A DNA stretch of 64,000 bases from Aquabacterium parvum. GTDB taxonomy: Bacteria; Pseudomonadota; Gammaproteobacteria; Burkholderiales; Burkholderiaceae_C. The notes below the pieces were generated by a model that worked only from the letters and a program-made list of their open reading frames with translations, searched no databases and had not been told where the DNA came from. Positions within the stretch are counted from its first letter, which is position 1. Each line of letters begins with the position of its first letter. The stretch covers positions 1 through 64,000 of the forward strand of contig NZ_LFRI01000086.1 of the NCBI RefSeq assembly GCF_001447195.1. Direction: 5' to 3'. Positions 15,795 through 23,885 of this stretch are shown piece after piece. The position numbers and the translations under genes were made by a program.

Positions 15795-17245
15795 TCAGAA
15801 CCAGGACCAGCTGGCCCAACGCCAGGCCTGCCAGGCCTCGCGACCCCAACGCCAACCCAAGGGCTCGGGGGGCAGCTCGATGCGCGCCACACCCTGCAAG
15901 CCAGGGCGCCATCCGGCAGGCGGCTGCCCAACCGGGTCGGCAACGACCTCGTAGCGCTGGCGACCATCGACCGTGCGCGCCACCGGCGTGATTCGCTGCA
16001 CCTTCAACTCGACCGGCTGGCTCGGCAGCGCCGTGAGCAGCAGCCGCGCGACCTGGCCGGTTTGCACCCAGGTGATCTGGCGCTCATCGACCTCCAGCAC
16101 CACGCGCCAGCCCGTCATGGGCGAGACGGTAAACAGCAAGTCGCTGCGCTTGAGCGGCGCACCCAGCCTCTGACTCAGGTCCCCCGCGATCACGACGCCA
16201 TCAAAAGGTGCGGTGATGCGCGTGCGCGCCAGCTGCTGCTCGACCAGCGCCAACTGCGCCCGCGCTTCGGCGGCACGTGCCTGGGCCTGCGCCGCCTGGC
16301 TGCGCTCACCCTTGGTGAAGGCATCGACGAAAGCGTTGTCGTGCTGCGCGACCTCGGCCTCTCGGCTGCGCGCCTGCTGCCGCAAGTCCTCGTCGGACAA
16401 CTGCGCCAGCACCTGACCCTTTTGATGAAGTCGCCCGGCCTGACGTGCAACTGCCGCAGGTAGGCATCCAGCGGCGCGGTCAGGCCACGCTGCTCGGCGC
16501 CCTCGACCCGGGCGTTGGCCTGCACGCGGTGCGGCAAAGGCACGGCCATCAAAGCCACCAGCATCAACCCCGCGATGCCCAGGCCAGCCTGACGCAAACG
16601 CCGCGTCCTGGGGTCGTCTGCGGCCACCCATGCACGCCAGCTGCGCTGCCAGCGTTGCCGCCAGGACAACTCACCCTCGTGCAACAGGCGCAGCAGCGGC
16701 GCCACCGTTCGGGCCACGTCTTCCATGGCGATGTTGTCGATGGGCGTGAAGCGCCCGTCATCGCGCTCGCACAGCAAGGCGCCCAGCACCTCGCCGTCCT
16801 GTGCCAAGGGCACGGTCAACACCGCAGCCACGCCCTCGCGCTTGATGAGCGCGCGCTGCGCCAACGTGATGCGCACCGAGCCATCGGCCACGCGTGGCAC
16901 GCACAGGGTCAGGCCCTGGCCCATGGCTTCGTGCATGGCCTCGGCCACGCCCCCGAGCACCGGGTGCTCGGCCAGCTGCGCACCGTGCGACAAGCCCACC
17001 ACGCGAACGCGCCCGTCAACACGCCAGCCCAGCGCCACGCGCCGGCAACCCAGCGCCACGCGCCGGCAACCCAGCGCCACGCGCCGGCAACCCAGCGCCA
17101 GCGTCAGCTCCGTGCACAAGGCCGCCGTGGCCGCTCGCCAGCCGCGCTCGCGCAACAGGCCCTGCAGGGCCCGCTCGCTCAAGCGCGACACACCGCCGTC
17201 ACCCGCAGGTGACGTTGGCAGCGCAGAAGCCAGGGGTTCGCTCAT
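15795..17245 (-). pseudogene. GAF-HlyD membrane fusion adaptor, frameshifted
   Basis: Read with one extra A in the A-run that appears as TTTT at 16420-16423 on the plus strand, this would be a 483-residue protein. It would have a GAF domain (about 60-180), a transmembrane helix (about 210-230) and a HlyD periplasmic adaptor (lipoyl halves around LDAYLRQLHVRPGDFIKKG and TRITAPFDGVVIAG, coiled coil between). As given, the frame breaks after FIK, near residue 274, so the adaptor's coiled coil and C-terminus are lost unless slippage occurs. The native ATG is at 17245; a longer open frame upstream lies in the IS5. It heads the M50/SecA/LEPR-XLL operon. A sequencing error in the homopolymer is possible. 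Confidence 0.78.
17030..17100. repeat. 21-bp tandem repeat inside the adaptor gene
   Basis: About three and a half perfect copies of a 21-bp unit (core CAGCGCCACGCGCCGGCAAC on the plus strand) encode the peptide GCRRVAL in tandem near the start of the GAF domain. The unit is a multiple of three, so copy-number change would lengthen or shorten the protein without shifting frame. Confidence 0.85.
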
Positions 17246-17259
17246 GATCCGGATGCTAG

Positions 17260-18441
17260 GGAAGGTCTGCATAAACCGCTCAGACATGTGCTTGGCCCAG
17301 ACCTGATTGCCTGAGACCATTGAGCCCATGAAGCAGAGCAGCCTTGGATTGGGAACCTCGACGAAGCGCACGCGCCGTCGCGAGTTCCTCGACGAGATGG
17401 ACCGGGTGGTGCCGTGGTCCGACCTGGTGGCGGAGATCGCGCCGTTCATGCCCGAAGGCAAACGCGGCCGTCCGCCGTTCCCGGTGGAGTCGCTGCTGCG
17501 CATCCACTTCATGCAGCAGTGGTTCACGCTGAGCGACCCGGCGATGGAAGAAGCGCTGCACGACATGCCGCTGTTCCGTGACTTCGCTGGTCTGGGTGGC
17601 TGGGACGACCGACTGCCTGACGAGAGCACCATCTTGCGGTTCCGTCATGCGCTGGAGAAGAACAAGCTGGCCGAGCGGATCCTGGCAACAGTCAACCTGC
17701 TGCTGGGTGCCAAAGGCCTGATGCTGCGCAGTGGCACGGTGGTCGATGCCACGCTGATCTCGGCACCGAGCTCGACCAAGAACGCCAGCGGTGAGCGCGA
17801 CCCGGAGATGGTGAGCGGCGCGAGCGCACAGCCGCGAACGAGCAAGAAGGGCCAGCAGTGGTTCTTCGGCATGAAGGCGCACATCGGCGTGGACGCCGAC
17901 TCGGGTCTGGTTCACACCGTGCGCGGCACGGCCGGTCACGTCAACGATGTGGTCGAGGCCAACAGTTTGCTGCACGGTCAAGAGATGGATGTGTTTGCCG
18001 ACGCCGGCTACCAAGGTGCGCACAAGCGACCCGACGCCAAAGAAGATGTGACGTGGCATGTGGCCATGCGTCCGGGCTTGCGCAAGCTGCTGGACAAGGC
18101 CGACCCGATGGATGCGCTGACCGAACAGGTCGAGCGGATCAAGGCCAGCATCCGCGCCAAGGTGGAGCACCCATTCCGAGTCATCAAGCGCCAGTTCGGC
18201 CACGTGAAGGTGCGCTACCGCGGTCTGGCCAAGAACACGGCGCAGTTGCAAACGCTGTTTGCGCTGGCCAATCTGTGGATGGTGCGCAGGCGCTTGATGG
18301 GGAGCCTGGCATGAGTGCGCCCTGCGCATGGGAAATGGGCGCGAAACGCGCTCAAAACGCCTGCCGCAAGAGCGTTCAGCCGCCGTTCCGGTCATGTCAG
18401 CACACCCAGCCATGGTCAGCGCTCATTTGTGCAGACCTTCC
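17260..18441 (+). mobile_element. Intact IS5-family insertion sequence
   Basis: The element is 1182 bp, bounded by terminal inverted repeats beginning GGAAGGTCTGCA at both ends. It is flanked by a direct CTAG at 17256-17259 and 18442-18445. A 4-bp CTAR-type duplication is the hallmark of IS5 insertion. One transposase gene fills it, with no frameshift. The left end is 11 bp upstream of the adaptor ATG at 17245, so the insertion separates the M50/SecA/LEPR-XLL operon from its original upstream region. Confidence 0.93.
17328..18314 (+). CDS. IS5-family transposase
   Basis: A 328-residue DDE transposase. It opens with the common IS5-group N-terminus MKQSSLGLG, which is why the ATG at 17328 is preferred over the upstream TTG. 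DDE signature parts are visible: VVDATLI, a second Asp in DVFADAGYQG and a C-terminal RVIKRQFGHVKVRYRG region with the conserved Y-R-K/E pattern. The gene is full length inside intact terminal repeats and is probably active. The element and the older remnant at 3074-3228 show that this chromosome has been visited repeatedly by related IS5 copies. Confidence 0.93.
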   Translation: MKQSSLGLGTSTKRTRRREFLDEMDRVVPWSDLVAEIAPFMPEGKRGRPPFPVESLLRIHFMQQWFTLSDPAMEEALHDMPLFRDFAGLGGWDDRLPDESTILRFRHALEKNKLAERILATVNLLLGAKGLMLRSGTVVDATLISAPSSTKNASGERDPEMVSGASAQPRTSKKGQQWFFGMKAHIGVDADSGLVHTVRGTAGHVNDVVEANSLLHGQEMDVFADAGYQGAHKRPDAKEDVTWHVAMRPGLRKLLDKADPMDALTEQVERIKASIRAKVEHPFRVIKRQFGHVKVRYRGLAKNTAQLQTLFALANLWMVRRRLMGSLA

Positions 18442-18567
18442 CTAGGCCGGACGCCCCACATTCAACGCGGCAAACAAGGGGGCACAAACGTGCCGTTTCT
18501 CACGGATGGCACCAGCGCTTGCACAACCAGACGGTCGCCGAGCAGACCAGCCACCTGGAGGCGCCCC

Positions 18568-19467
18568 TCAGCGCGCCGCCATCACCTCCTGCGCATAGGC
18601 TTCGCCGGCCACCACCGGGTCACCGCTGCGCTCGAAGGCCTTGAGCCAGGTGTCGTAGCGCCCCATCTCCTGGTGCTGCCATGGGTGAAAGCCTGGCTTG
18701 AAGTAGCTCAGGTAAAAACCGGCCGCCGGCAGGAACACCCCGCCCGGCTTGTACAACCACCAGGCGCCCTTGGCCAGCATCTTCATGCGCGACCAGAAAC
18801 CAAAGCCATCGTCCTTGAGCATGCGGTTGACCATGTACCAGTTGCCAATCGGGTACTCGATGCTGAAGTAGATCAGGCCGGCGATGCGCGTGAAGTAGCT
18901 CGCCTTGGCCACCTTGGTGAGCACGTCGAAGCACACGGCCTTGTGCTCGACCTCTTCGATTGAATGCCAGGCGTACATCGCGCGGATGCGGTGGTCGAAC
19001 CCTTCGATGATGTCGGGCCGCTCCATGAAGGTGGTGCACATCATGGCCGTGAGGTGCTCGGCCGCAGCGGTGTAGGCCAGGTTGAAGGACTTGGGCCACA
19101 CCTTGAGCTGCCACTTGAACTTGTTGTCCAGGAAGCGCTGCGTCCAGCCCACGTTCAGGCCCTGCTTTTCGAGCATCTCGTTGAACTGCGCGTGCACGAT
19201 GCCGTGCTGCGCTTCCTGCCGTGTGAAGTCCTTGACCTCCTGCAGCAACTTCGGGTCGGTGACCTGGTCGCGGTAGGCGCGCACGCTGCTGATGAAGTAG
19301 CGCTCACCGATCGGAAACGTCAGCGACATGGCGTCGAAGAAGCGGGTTTTGTAGGGATCGCCTCCGTTCCAGAAGCGCGGGATGTGCTCGTCGAGCTGGA
19401 AGTCGAGCTTTTCACGCGCCTGCATGGGGCGGGATTGCTGCTGTGCGTGGGTTGGCTGCGGGGTCAT
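18568..19467 (-). CDS. Metal-dependent hydrolase, PF10118-type
   Basis: A 299-residue protein of the predicted metal-dependent hydrolase family PF10118, a ferritin-like helical fold of uncertain substrate. Putative metal ligands are in DFTRQEAQHGIVH, TAAAEHLTAMM and SIEEVEHKAVCFD. A hydrophobic patch near residues 195-215 (FTRIAGLIYFSIEYPIG) may associate with membrane. The start at 19467 is chosen because GAGGAGA lies 6 nt upstream; the longer frame has no such site. It is transcribed away from the type I secretion operon and shares a roughly 300-bp divergent region with it. No functional link to secretion is evident. Confidence 0.82.
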   Translation of the reverse strand: MTPQPTHAQQQSRPMQAREKLDFQLDEHIPRFWNGGDPYKTRFFDAMSLTFPIGERYFISSVRAYRDQVTDPKLLQEVKDFTRQEAQHGIVHAQFNEMLEKQGLNVGWTQRFLDNKFKWQLKVWPKSFNLAYTAAAEHLTAMMCTTFMERPDIIEGFDHRIRAMYAWHSIEEVEHKAVCFDVLTKVAKASYFTRIAGLIYFSIEYPIGNWYMVNRMLKDDGFGFWSRMKMLAKGAWWLYKPGGVFLPAAGFYLSYFKPGFHPWQHQEMGRYDTWLKAFERSGDPVVAGEAYAQEVMAAR

Positions 19468-19769
19468 GGGTGTCTCCTCGGTTGCGCTGAGTCGGTGGGG
19501 CCGAACGGCGGCTCGGGTGCATTGCACATCGGGTCGGCATGACAGAGGTGGACAGAACGTGACCGGATCGGACAACTTCGCGCGCGAAGCAATTGGGGGT
19601 GAATCGGGGGCGACAGGGTGGCATTGGGGGCGACAGGCCACGCCCCGTCATTGAGGCGACCGAATCGGTTCGTTACATTTAACCGCGCAAAGCTCCCCCG
19701 TAGGAGGGTCGCACTTTTGGCCGATTCGGTTACGCTTTCTGCACAAAGCAACAACACATCAGGGATGGC
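19468..19769. promoter_or_regulatory. Divergent control region with direct repeats
   Basis: The gap between the hydrolase and the type I exporter holds two near-identical 16-bp direct repeats, TCGGGGGCGACAGG-like, at 19602-19617 and 19622-19637. They are exactly 20 bp apart, with a weaker GGGGGTGA copy just before (19594). Further right are ACCGAATCGGT (an interrupted palindrome near 19670) and a related ATTCGGTTACG near 19723. Spacing by two helical turns suggests a regulator binding in tandem. No clear sigma-70 boxes were identified. Confidence 0.45.
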
Positions 19770-22031
19770 ATGCAGTACACCGCTGCAGCACACCCGCTGC
19801 CCAGCTCTTCAGAGCAGGCGGCGGCGCAGGCGTGCGACGAATCAAATCCTTCCGCAGCCTTGCAGGCGTTGAGCCTGCTTGCTCGGCTGCACCACATCGC
19901 AGCCGACCCAGGCCTGCTCGCCCACGAGTTGGGTTTGACCGCCTCCAGCTCGGTTTCAGACACCGAGCTGCTGCTGGCCGCCAAGCACGTTGGCCTCAAG
20001 GCCAAGCTCAGCCAGACAACAGGATCACGTTTGTCGTTATCCGCCTTGCCTGCGTTGGCTCGCATCCGCGCTGACGATGGCGCTGAGCGTTGGGTGCTGC
20101 TGGCGCAATGCGACGGTCAGCGCGTGCTCTACCAAGACCCGTCGGCCGAAGGCGGTGGCCGCCCCACCATCGAGCCCATGGAGGCCTTTGTTGCCCGCTG
20201 GGCCCCGGCTGGCAATCCATCTGGCTCCGGCACCTTGCTGCTGGCCACCAGCCGCGCCAGCCTCGTCGGGGCTCTCGCCAAGTTCGACTTCAGCTGGTTC
20301 ATCCCCAGCATCGTCAAGCACCGAAAGCTTTTGGGTGAGGTGCTGCTGGTCTCCTTCTTCCTGCAGCTCTTCGCCCTGGTCAGCCCGCTGTTCTTCCAGG
20401 TCGTCATGGACAAGGTGCTGGTGCACCGGGGCCTGACCACGCTGGACGTGCTCGTCATCGGCCTGGTGGTGGTGGTCGTTTTCGAGTCGCTGCTCACAGG
20501 CCTGCGCGCCTACGTCTTCAGCCACACAACCAGCCGCATGGACGTGGAACTGGGCTCGCGCTTGTTCCGCCACCTGTTGCAACTGCCCCTGGCCTACTTC
20601 CAGGCCCGCCGCGTGGGCGATTCGGTCGCCCGCGTGCGCGAATTGGAGAACATCCGCAGCTTCCTGACTGGCCAGGCCCTCACGCTGGTGCTCGACGTGC
20701 TGTTCTCGGTGCTCTTCATCGCCGTGATGCTGCTCTACAGCTGGCAGCTCACCCTCATCGTGCTGCTGAGCCTGCCCCTGTACACCTTGCTCACGCTGGT
20801 GGTCGTGCCCATCCTGCGCGGGCGCTTGAACGAGAAGTTCGCGCGGGGTGCCGAGAACCAGTCCCTGCTGGTCGAGACCATCACCGGCATCCAGACGGTC
20901 AAGGCCAACGCGCTGGAGCCCCAGATGGCGCGCCGCTGGGACAACCAGCTCGCCGCCTACGTCTCGGCCAGCTTCAAGACCCAGACCCTGGCGACCTGGG
21001 CCCACGAGGGCATCAACCTCATTGGCAAGCTCATCAACGCCGCCACGCTGTGGTTCGGCGCCAAGCTGGTGATGGACCAGGAGCTCACCGTCGGCCAGTT
21101 CGTGGCCTTCAACATGTTCGCCGGGCGCGTGTCCCAGCCCATCATGCGCATGGCCCAGATGTGGACCGACTTCCAGCAAACGGGCATCTCCATGGAGCGC
21201 CTGGGCGACATCCTCAACACGCGCACCGAGGTGCCGCCCAGCACGGCGGCCCAGCTGCCCCAGCTCAAAGGCCGAATCACGCTGGACAACGTCACCTTCC
21301 GCTACCGGCCCGAGGCCGCCCCCGTGCTCCATGACGTGAGCCTGGACATGCGCGCCGGCGAGGTCATCGGCATCGTCGGGCGCTCGGGCTCGGGCAAGAG
21401 CACGCTGACCAAGCTGGTGCAGCGCCTGTACGTGCCCGAGCAGGGCCGCGTGCTGGTCGACGGCATCGACATCAGCCTGGTGGACGCGGCGCAGCTTCGC
21501 CGCCAGGTGGGCGTGGTGCTGCAAGACAATTTTCTCTTCAACCGCAGCGTGCGCGAGAACATCGCCGTGGCCGACCCGGCCGCACCGCTCGAAGCCATCA
21601 TGCACGCCGCCCGCCTGGCCGGCGCGCACGACTTCATCAGCGAGCTGGCCGAGGGCTACGACACGGTGGTGGGCGAGCAAGGCGCGTCGCTGTCGGGCGG
21701 GCAGCGCCAGCGCATCGCGATTGCGCGGGCGCTGTTCACCAACCCACGTGTGCTGATTTTTGATGAGGCCACCTCGGCGCTGGACTATGAGAGCGAGGCC
21801 ATCATCCAGCGCAACATGGCGGCCATCAGCAAGGGGCGCACGGTGATCATCATCGCGCACCGGTTGAGTGCCGTGCGCCACGCCAACCGCATCGTGGCCA
21901 TGGAGAAGGGCCGCATCGTGGAGTCCGGTCCTCATGAGGTGCTGATTCAGAGGCCCAAGGGGCTGTACGCCTACCTGTGGCGCATGCAACAGCAAGGCGG
22001 CAGCGACGACGCACCGGAGGGCCAAGCATGA
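19770..22031 (+). CDS. Type I secretion ABC transporter (HlyB/RtxB-like)
   Basis: A 753-residue inner-membrane ABC exporter. Residues 30-170 are a C39-like domain in which the peptidase Cys is absent (LLARLHHIAADPG), as in RTX exporters that bind but do not cut substrates. Membrane helices span about 185-460, and the nucleotide-binding domain about 500-740 has Walker A GRSGSGKST, signature LSGGQ, Walker B VLIFDEATSALD and an H-loop IIIAHRLS. It overlaps the adaptor gene (ATGA) and sits upstream of the RTX protein, the presumed cargo. An outer-membrane TolC partner is not encoded here. Confidence 0.93.
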   Translation: MQYTAAAHPLPSSSEQAAAQACDESNPSAALQALSLLARLHHIAADPGLLAHELGLTASSSVSDTELLLAAKHVGLKAKLSQTTGSRLSLSALPALARIRADDGAERWVLLAQCDGQRVLYQDPSAEGGGRPTIEPMEAFVARWAPAGNPSGSGTLLLATSRASLVGALAKFDFSWFIPSIVKHRKLLGEVLLVSFFLQLFALVSPLFFQVVMDKVLVHRGLTTLDVLVIGLVVVVVFESLLTGLRAYVFSHTTSRMDVELGSRLFRHLLQLPLAYFQARRVGDSVARVRELENIRSFLTGQALTLVLDVLFSVLFIAVMLLYSWQLTLIVLLSLPLYTLLTLVVVPILRGRLNEKFARGAENQSLLVETITGIQTVKANALEPQMARRWDNQLAAYVSASFKTQTLATWAHEGINLIGKLINAATLWFGAKLVMDQELTVGQFVAFNMFAGRVSQPIMRMAQMWTDFQQTGISMERLGDILNTRTEVPPSTAAQLPQLKGRITLDNVTFRYRPEAAPVLHDVSLDMRAGEVIGIVGRSGSGKSTLTKLVQRLYVPEQGRVLVDGIDISLVDAAQLRRQVGVVLQDNFLFNRSVRENIAVADPAAPLEAIMHAARLAGAHDFISELAEGYDTVVGEQGASLSGGQRQRIAIARALFTNPRVLIFDEATSALDYESEAIIQRNMAAISKGRTVIIIAHRLSAVRHANRIVAMEKGRIVESGPHEVLIQRPKGLYAYLWRMQQQGGSDDAPEGQA

Positions 22032-23518
22032 GCAACGCAGCATCGACCCGCCACCCCTTCTTCGACCTGCTGCAGCGCTACCGCGCCGTGGTGCAAACTG
22101 CCTGGGCCCACCGCCATGAACTGGCCGGCCCCGCGCGCATGGCCGACGAAGCCGCCTTCCTGCCCGCTGCACTGAGCCTTCAGGCCACACCGCCCCATCC
22201 AGCACCCCGCCGCGCGCTGTGGACCATCATGGCCCTCTTCACCATCGCCTTGCTGTGGGCCTGCATCGGCCAGGTCGACATCGTGGCCGTGGCGCCAGGG
22301 CGCATCGTGGTGAGCGACGGTACCAAGCTCATCCAGCCGCTCGAAGCCAGCGTGGTCAAGGCCATCCACGTCAAGGATGGCGACAAGGTGCAGGCTGGTC
22401 AGGTGCTCATCGAGCTAGACCCCACCAGCGCCCAGGCGGACAACAGCCGGGTCAACCAGGAGCGCTCAGGCGCCCTCTCAGAAGCCTGGCGCACGCAAGC
22501 CCTGCTGACAGCCTTGCGCGAGCGTGGCACCAAAGCCCCTGTGCTGCCCGAAGAAGCCCGCCAGGCCAGCAACGGCCTGAGCCCAGATGAGCGCGAGCTC
22601 ATGCGCAGCCAGCTCGACGCCGAGTGGCGCGACACGCAGGCCCAGCTCGCGCGCCTGCAAGCCGACATCGACACCCGCCAGGCCGAGCTGCAAACCGTCA
22701 AAGAGCAGATCGAGAAGCTGCAGGCCACGCTGCCCATCGTGCGCAAGCGCGAAGACGACTTCCAGACCCTGCAGGCACAAGGCTTCGTGAGCCAGCACGC
22801 CGGCCAGGACCGCACCCAGGCGCGCATCGAGATGGAGCGCGACCTGGCCACCCAGCGCGCCCGCCTGGTCGAGGTCAAGGCCGCCATCGCGCAGGCCGAG
22901 CACACCCTGGCGGCCTGGCGCACCGAGGCGCTCAAGACATTGAGCGAGCGCCATGCCAAGGCCGACCTGCAGGCCCGCTCGCTGCAAGCAGAAGGCGCCA
23001 AGACCAGCCAGCGCGAGCAGCTGACCACGCTGCGCGCGCCCGTGAGCGGCACCGTGCAGCAGCGCGCCGTGCACACCACCGGCGGCGTGGTCACACCCGC
23101 GCAGGTGCTCATGGTGGTGGTGCCCGACGCCGCGCAGGTCACCGCCGAGGTCACGCTGGAGAACAAGGACGTGGGGTTTGTGCACCTGGGGCAGGAAGCG
23201 GCCATCAAGTTGGAGACGTTCCCCTTCACGCGCTACGGCACGGTCGAGGCCAAGGTGACGACCATCACGGCCGATGCGGTGATGAAAGAGCCAAGCGTGC
23301 GGGCAGACAAGGATGGCAAGGCAGTCGCCTCGGGTGGGGCGGTGTTCCCGGCCACGCTGACGCTAGCGGCACATGCGATCGATGTGGATGGGAAAGCGAT
23401 TCGGCTGGCGCCGGGGATGAACCTCACGGCGGAAATCAAGACGGGCAAGCGCAGGGTCATCGAATACCTGCTCAGCCCCGTGCAGTCGCATGTCAGTGAA
23501 AGCCTCAAGGAACGGTAA
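22028..23518 (+). CDS. HlyD-family type I secretion adaptor
   Basis: A 496-residue periplasmic adaptor bridging the ABC protein and an outer-membrane channel. A cytoplasmic N-terminus of about 60 residues is followed by one transmembrane helix (WTIMALFTIALLWACIGQVD), lipoyl halves (VKAIHVKDGDKVQAGQVLIE and TLRAPVSGTVQQ), a long coiled coil (about 130-320) and a beta-barrel end typical of HlyD (GLAPGMNLTAEIKTGKR-like). The ATG at 22028 overlaps the transporter stop, indicating coupled translation. Codon use is ordinary for the genome until the end of the gene. Base composition then drops sharply in AT-rich sequence after 23517. Confidence 0.93.
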   Translation: MSNAASTRHPFFDLLQRYRAVVQTAWAHRHELAGPARMADEAAFLPAALSLQATPPHPAPRRALWTIMALFTIALLWACIGQVDIVAVAPGRIVVSDGTKLIQPLEASVVKAIHVKDGDKVQAGQVLIELDPTSAQADNSRVNQERSGALSEAWRTQALLTALRERGTKAPVLPEEARQASNGLSPDERELMRSQLDAEWRDTQAQLARLQADIDTRQAELQTVKEQIEKLQATLPIVRKREDDFQTLQAQGFVSQHAGQDRTQARIEMERDLATQRARLVEVKAAIAQAEHTLAAWRTEALKTLSERHAKADLQARSLQAEGAKTSQREQLTTLRAPVSGTVQQRAVHTTGGVVTPAQVLMVVVPDAAQVTAEVTLENKDVGFVHLGQEAAIKLETFPFTRYGTVEAKVTTITADAVMKEPSVRADKDGKAVASGGAVFPATLTLAAHAIDVDGKAIRLAPGMNLTAEIKTGKRRVIEYLLSPVQSHVSESLKER

Positions 23519-23558
23519 TTTTCCAAATATTCATGAGCCATTTACACACCCAATCATC

Positions 23559-23870
23559 ATGACAAAAAACAAGCCATTTACAGTTCTGACGCTATTAACG
23601 ATCGGCGGAATATATGTCTTTTCGACGATTTTCATCGAGCACAAAGACAAGGCCGCAATTGAGTCCTATAAAAACACAACAGAAATCGATTTCGCACTCA
23701 TGAATTGCTCCCCGCTGGGAGCTGCCACAAGCAAAACAACCAACATATATAAAGCCCCACTCAACGGCAGCAGTTTTCAACTCATCTCGATACACCGCGA
23801 CATTTATTTTAAATACACCGCCATTTTTCGGGCAGGGCCGCTGCCAGGTTCATATTTTTCATGCAACTAA
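23559..23870 (+). CDS. Small AT-rich single-span protein, unknown
   Basis: A 103-residue protein with a short basic start (MTKNKPF), one membrane helix (VLTLLTIGGIYVFSTIFIE) and an extracytoplasmic tail of about 75 residues with two cysteines. No family is recognised. It lies between the HlyD gene and the RTX gene, 15 bp before the latter, in sequence far richer in A and T than either flank. No clear ribosome binding site precedes the chosen ATG, so the start is uncertain. Possible roles include an immunity-like or periplasmic partner of the RTX N-terminal module, but this is guesswork from position and composition. Confidence 0.5.
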   Translation: MTKNKPFTVLTLLTIGGIYVFSTIFIEHKDKAAIESYKNTTEIDFALMNCSPLGAATSKTTNIYKAPLNGSSFQLISIHRDIYFKYTAIFRAGPLPGSYFSCN

Positions 23871-23885
23871 AATTCAGGAGAAAAC

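Noticed and set aside
16417-16424. Programmed frameshift as a firm call
   Set aside because: The A-run is short and no stimulatory structure was identified. A deletion or sequencing error is as likely.
17246-17632. Upstream extension of the adaptor frame into the IS5
   Set aside because: It runs antisense to the transposase and is only open by chance. The conserved protein starts at 17245.
20037-22205. Long open frame antisense to the type I exporter
   Set aside because: The opposite frame has ABC transporter motifs. The antisense frame is rich in His/Gln/Gly/Ala with no domain, typical of GC-rich shadows.
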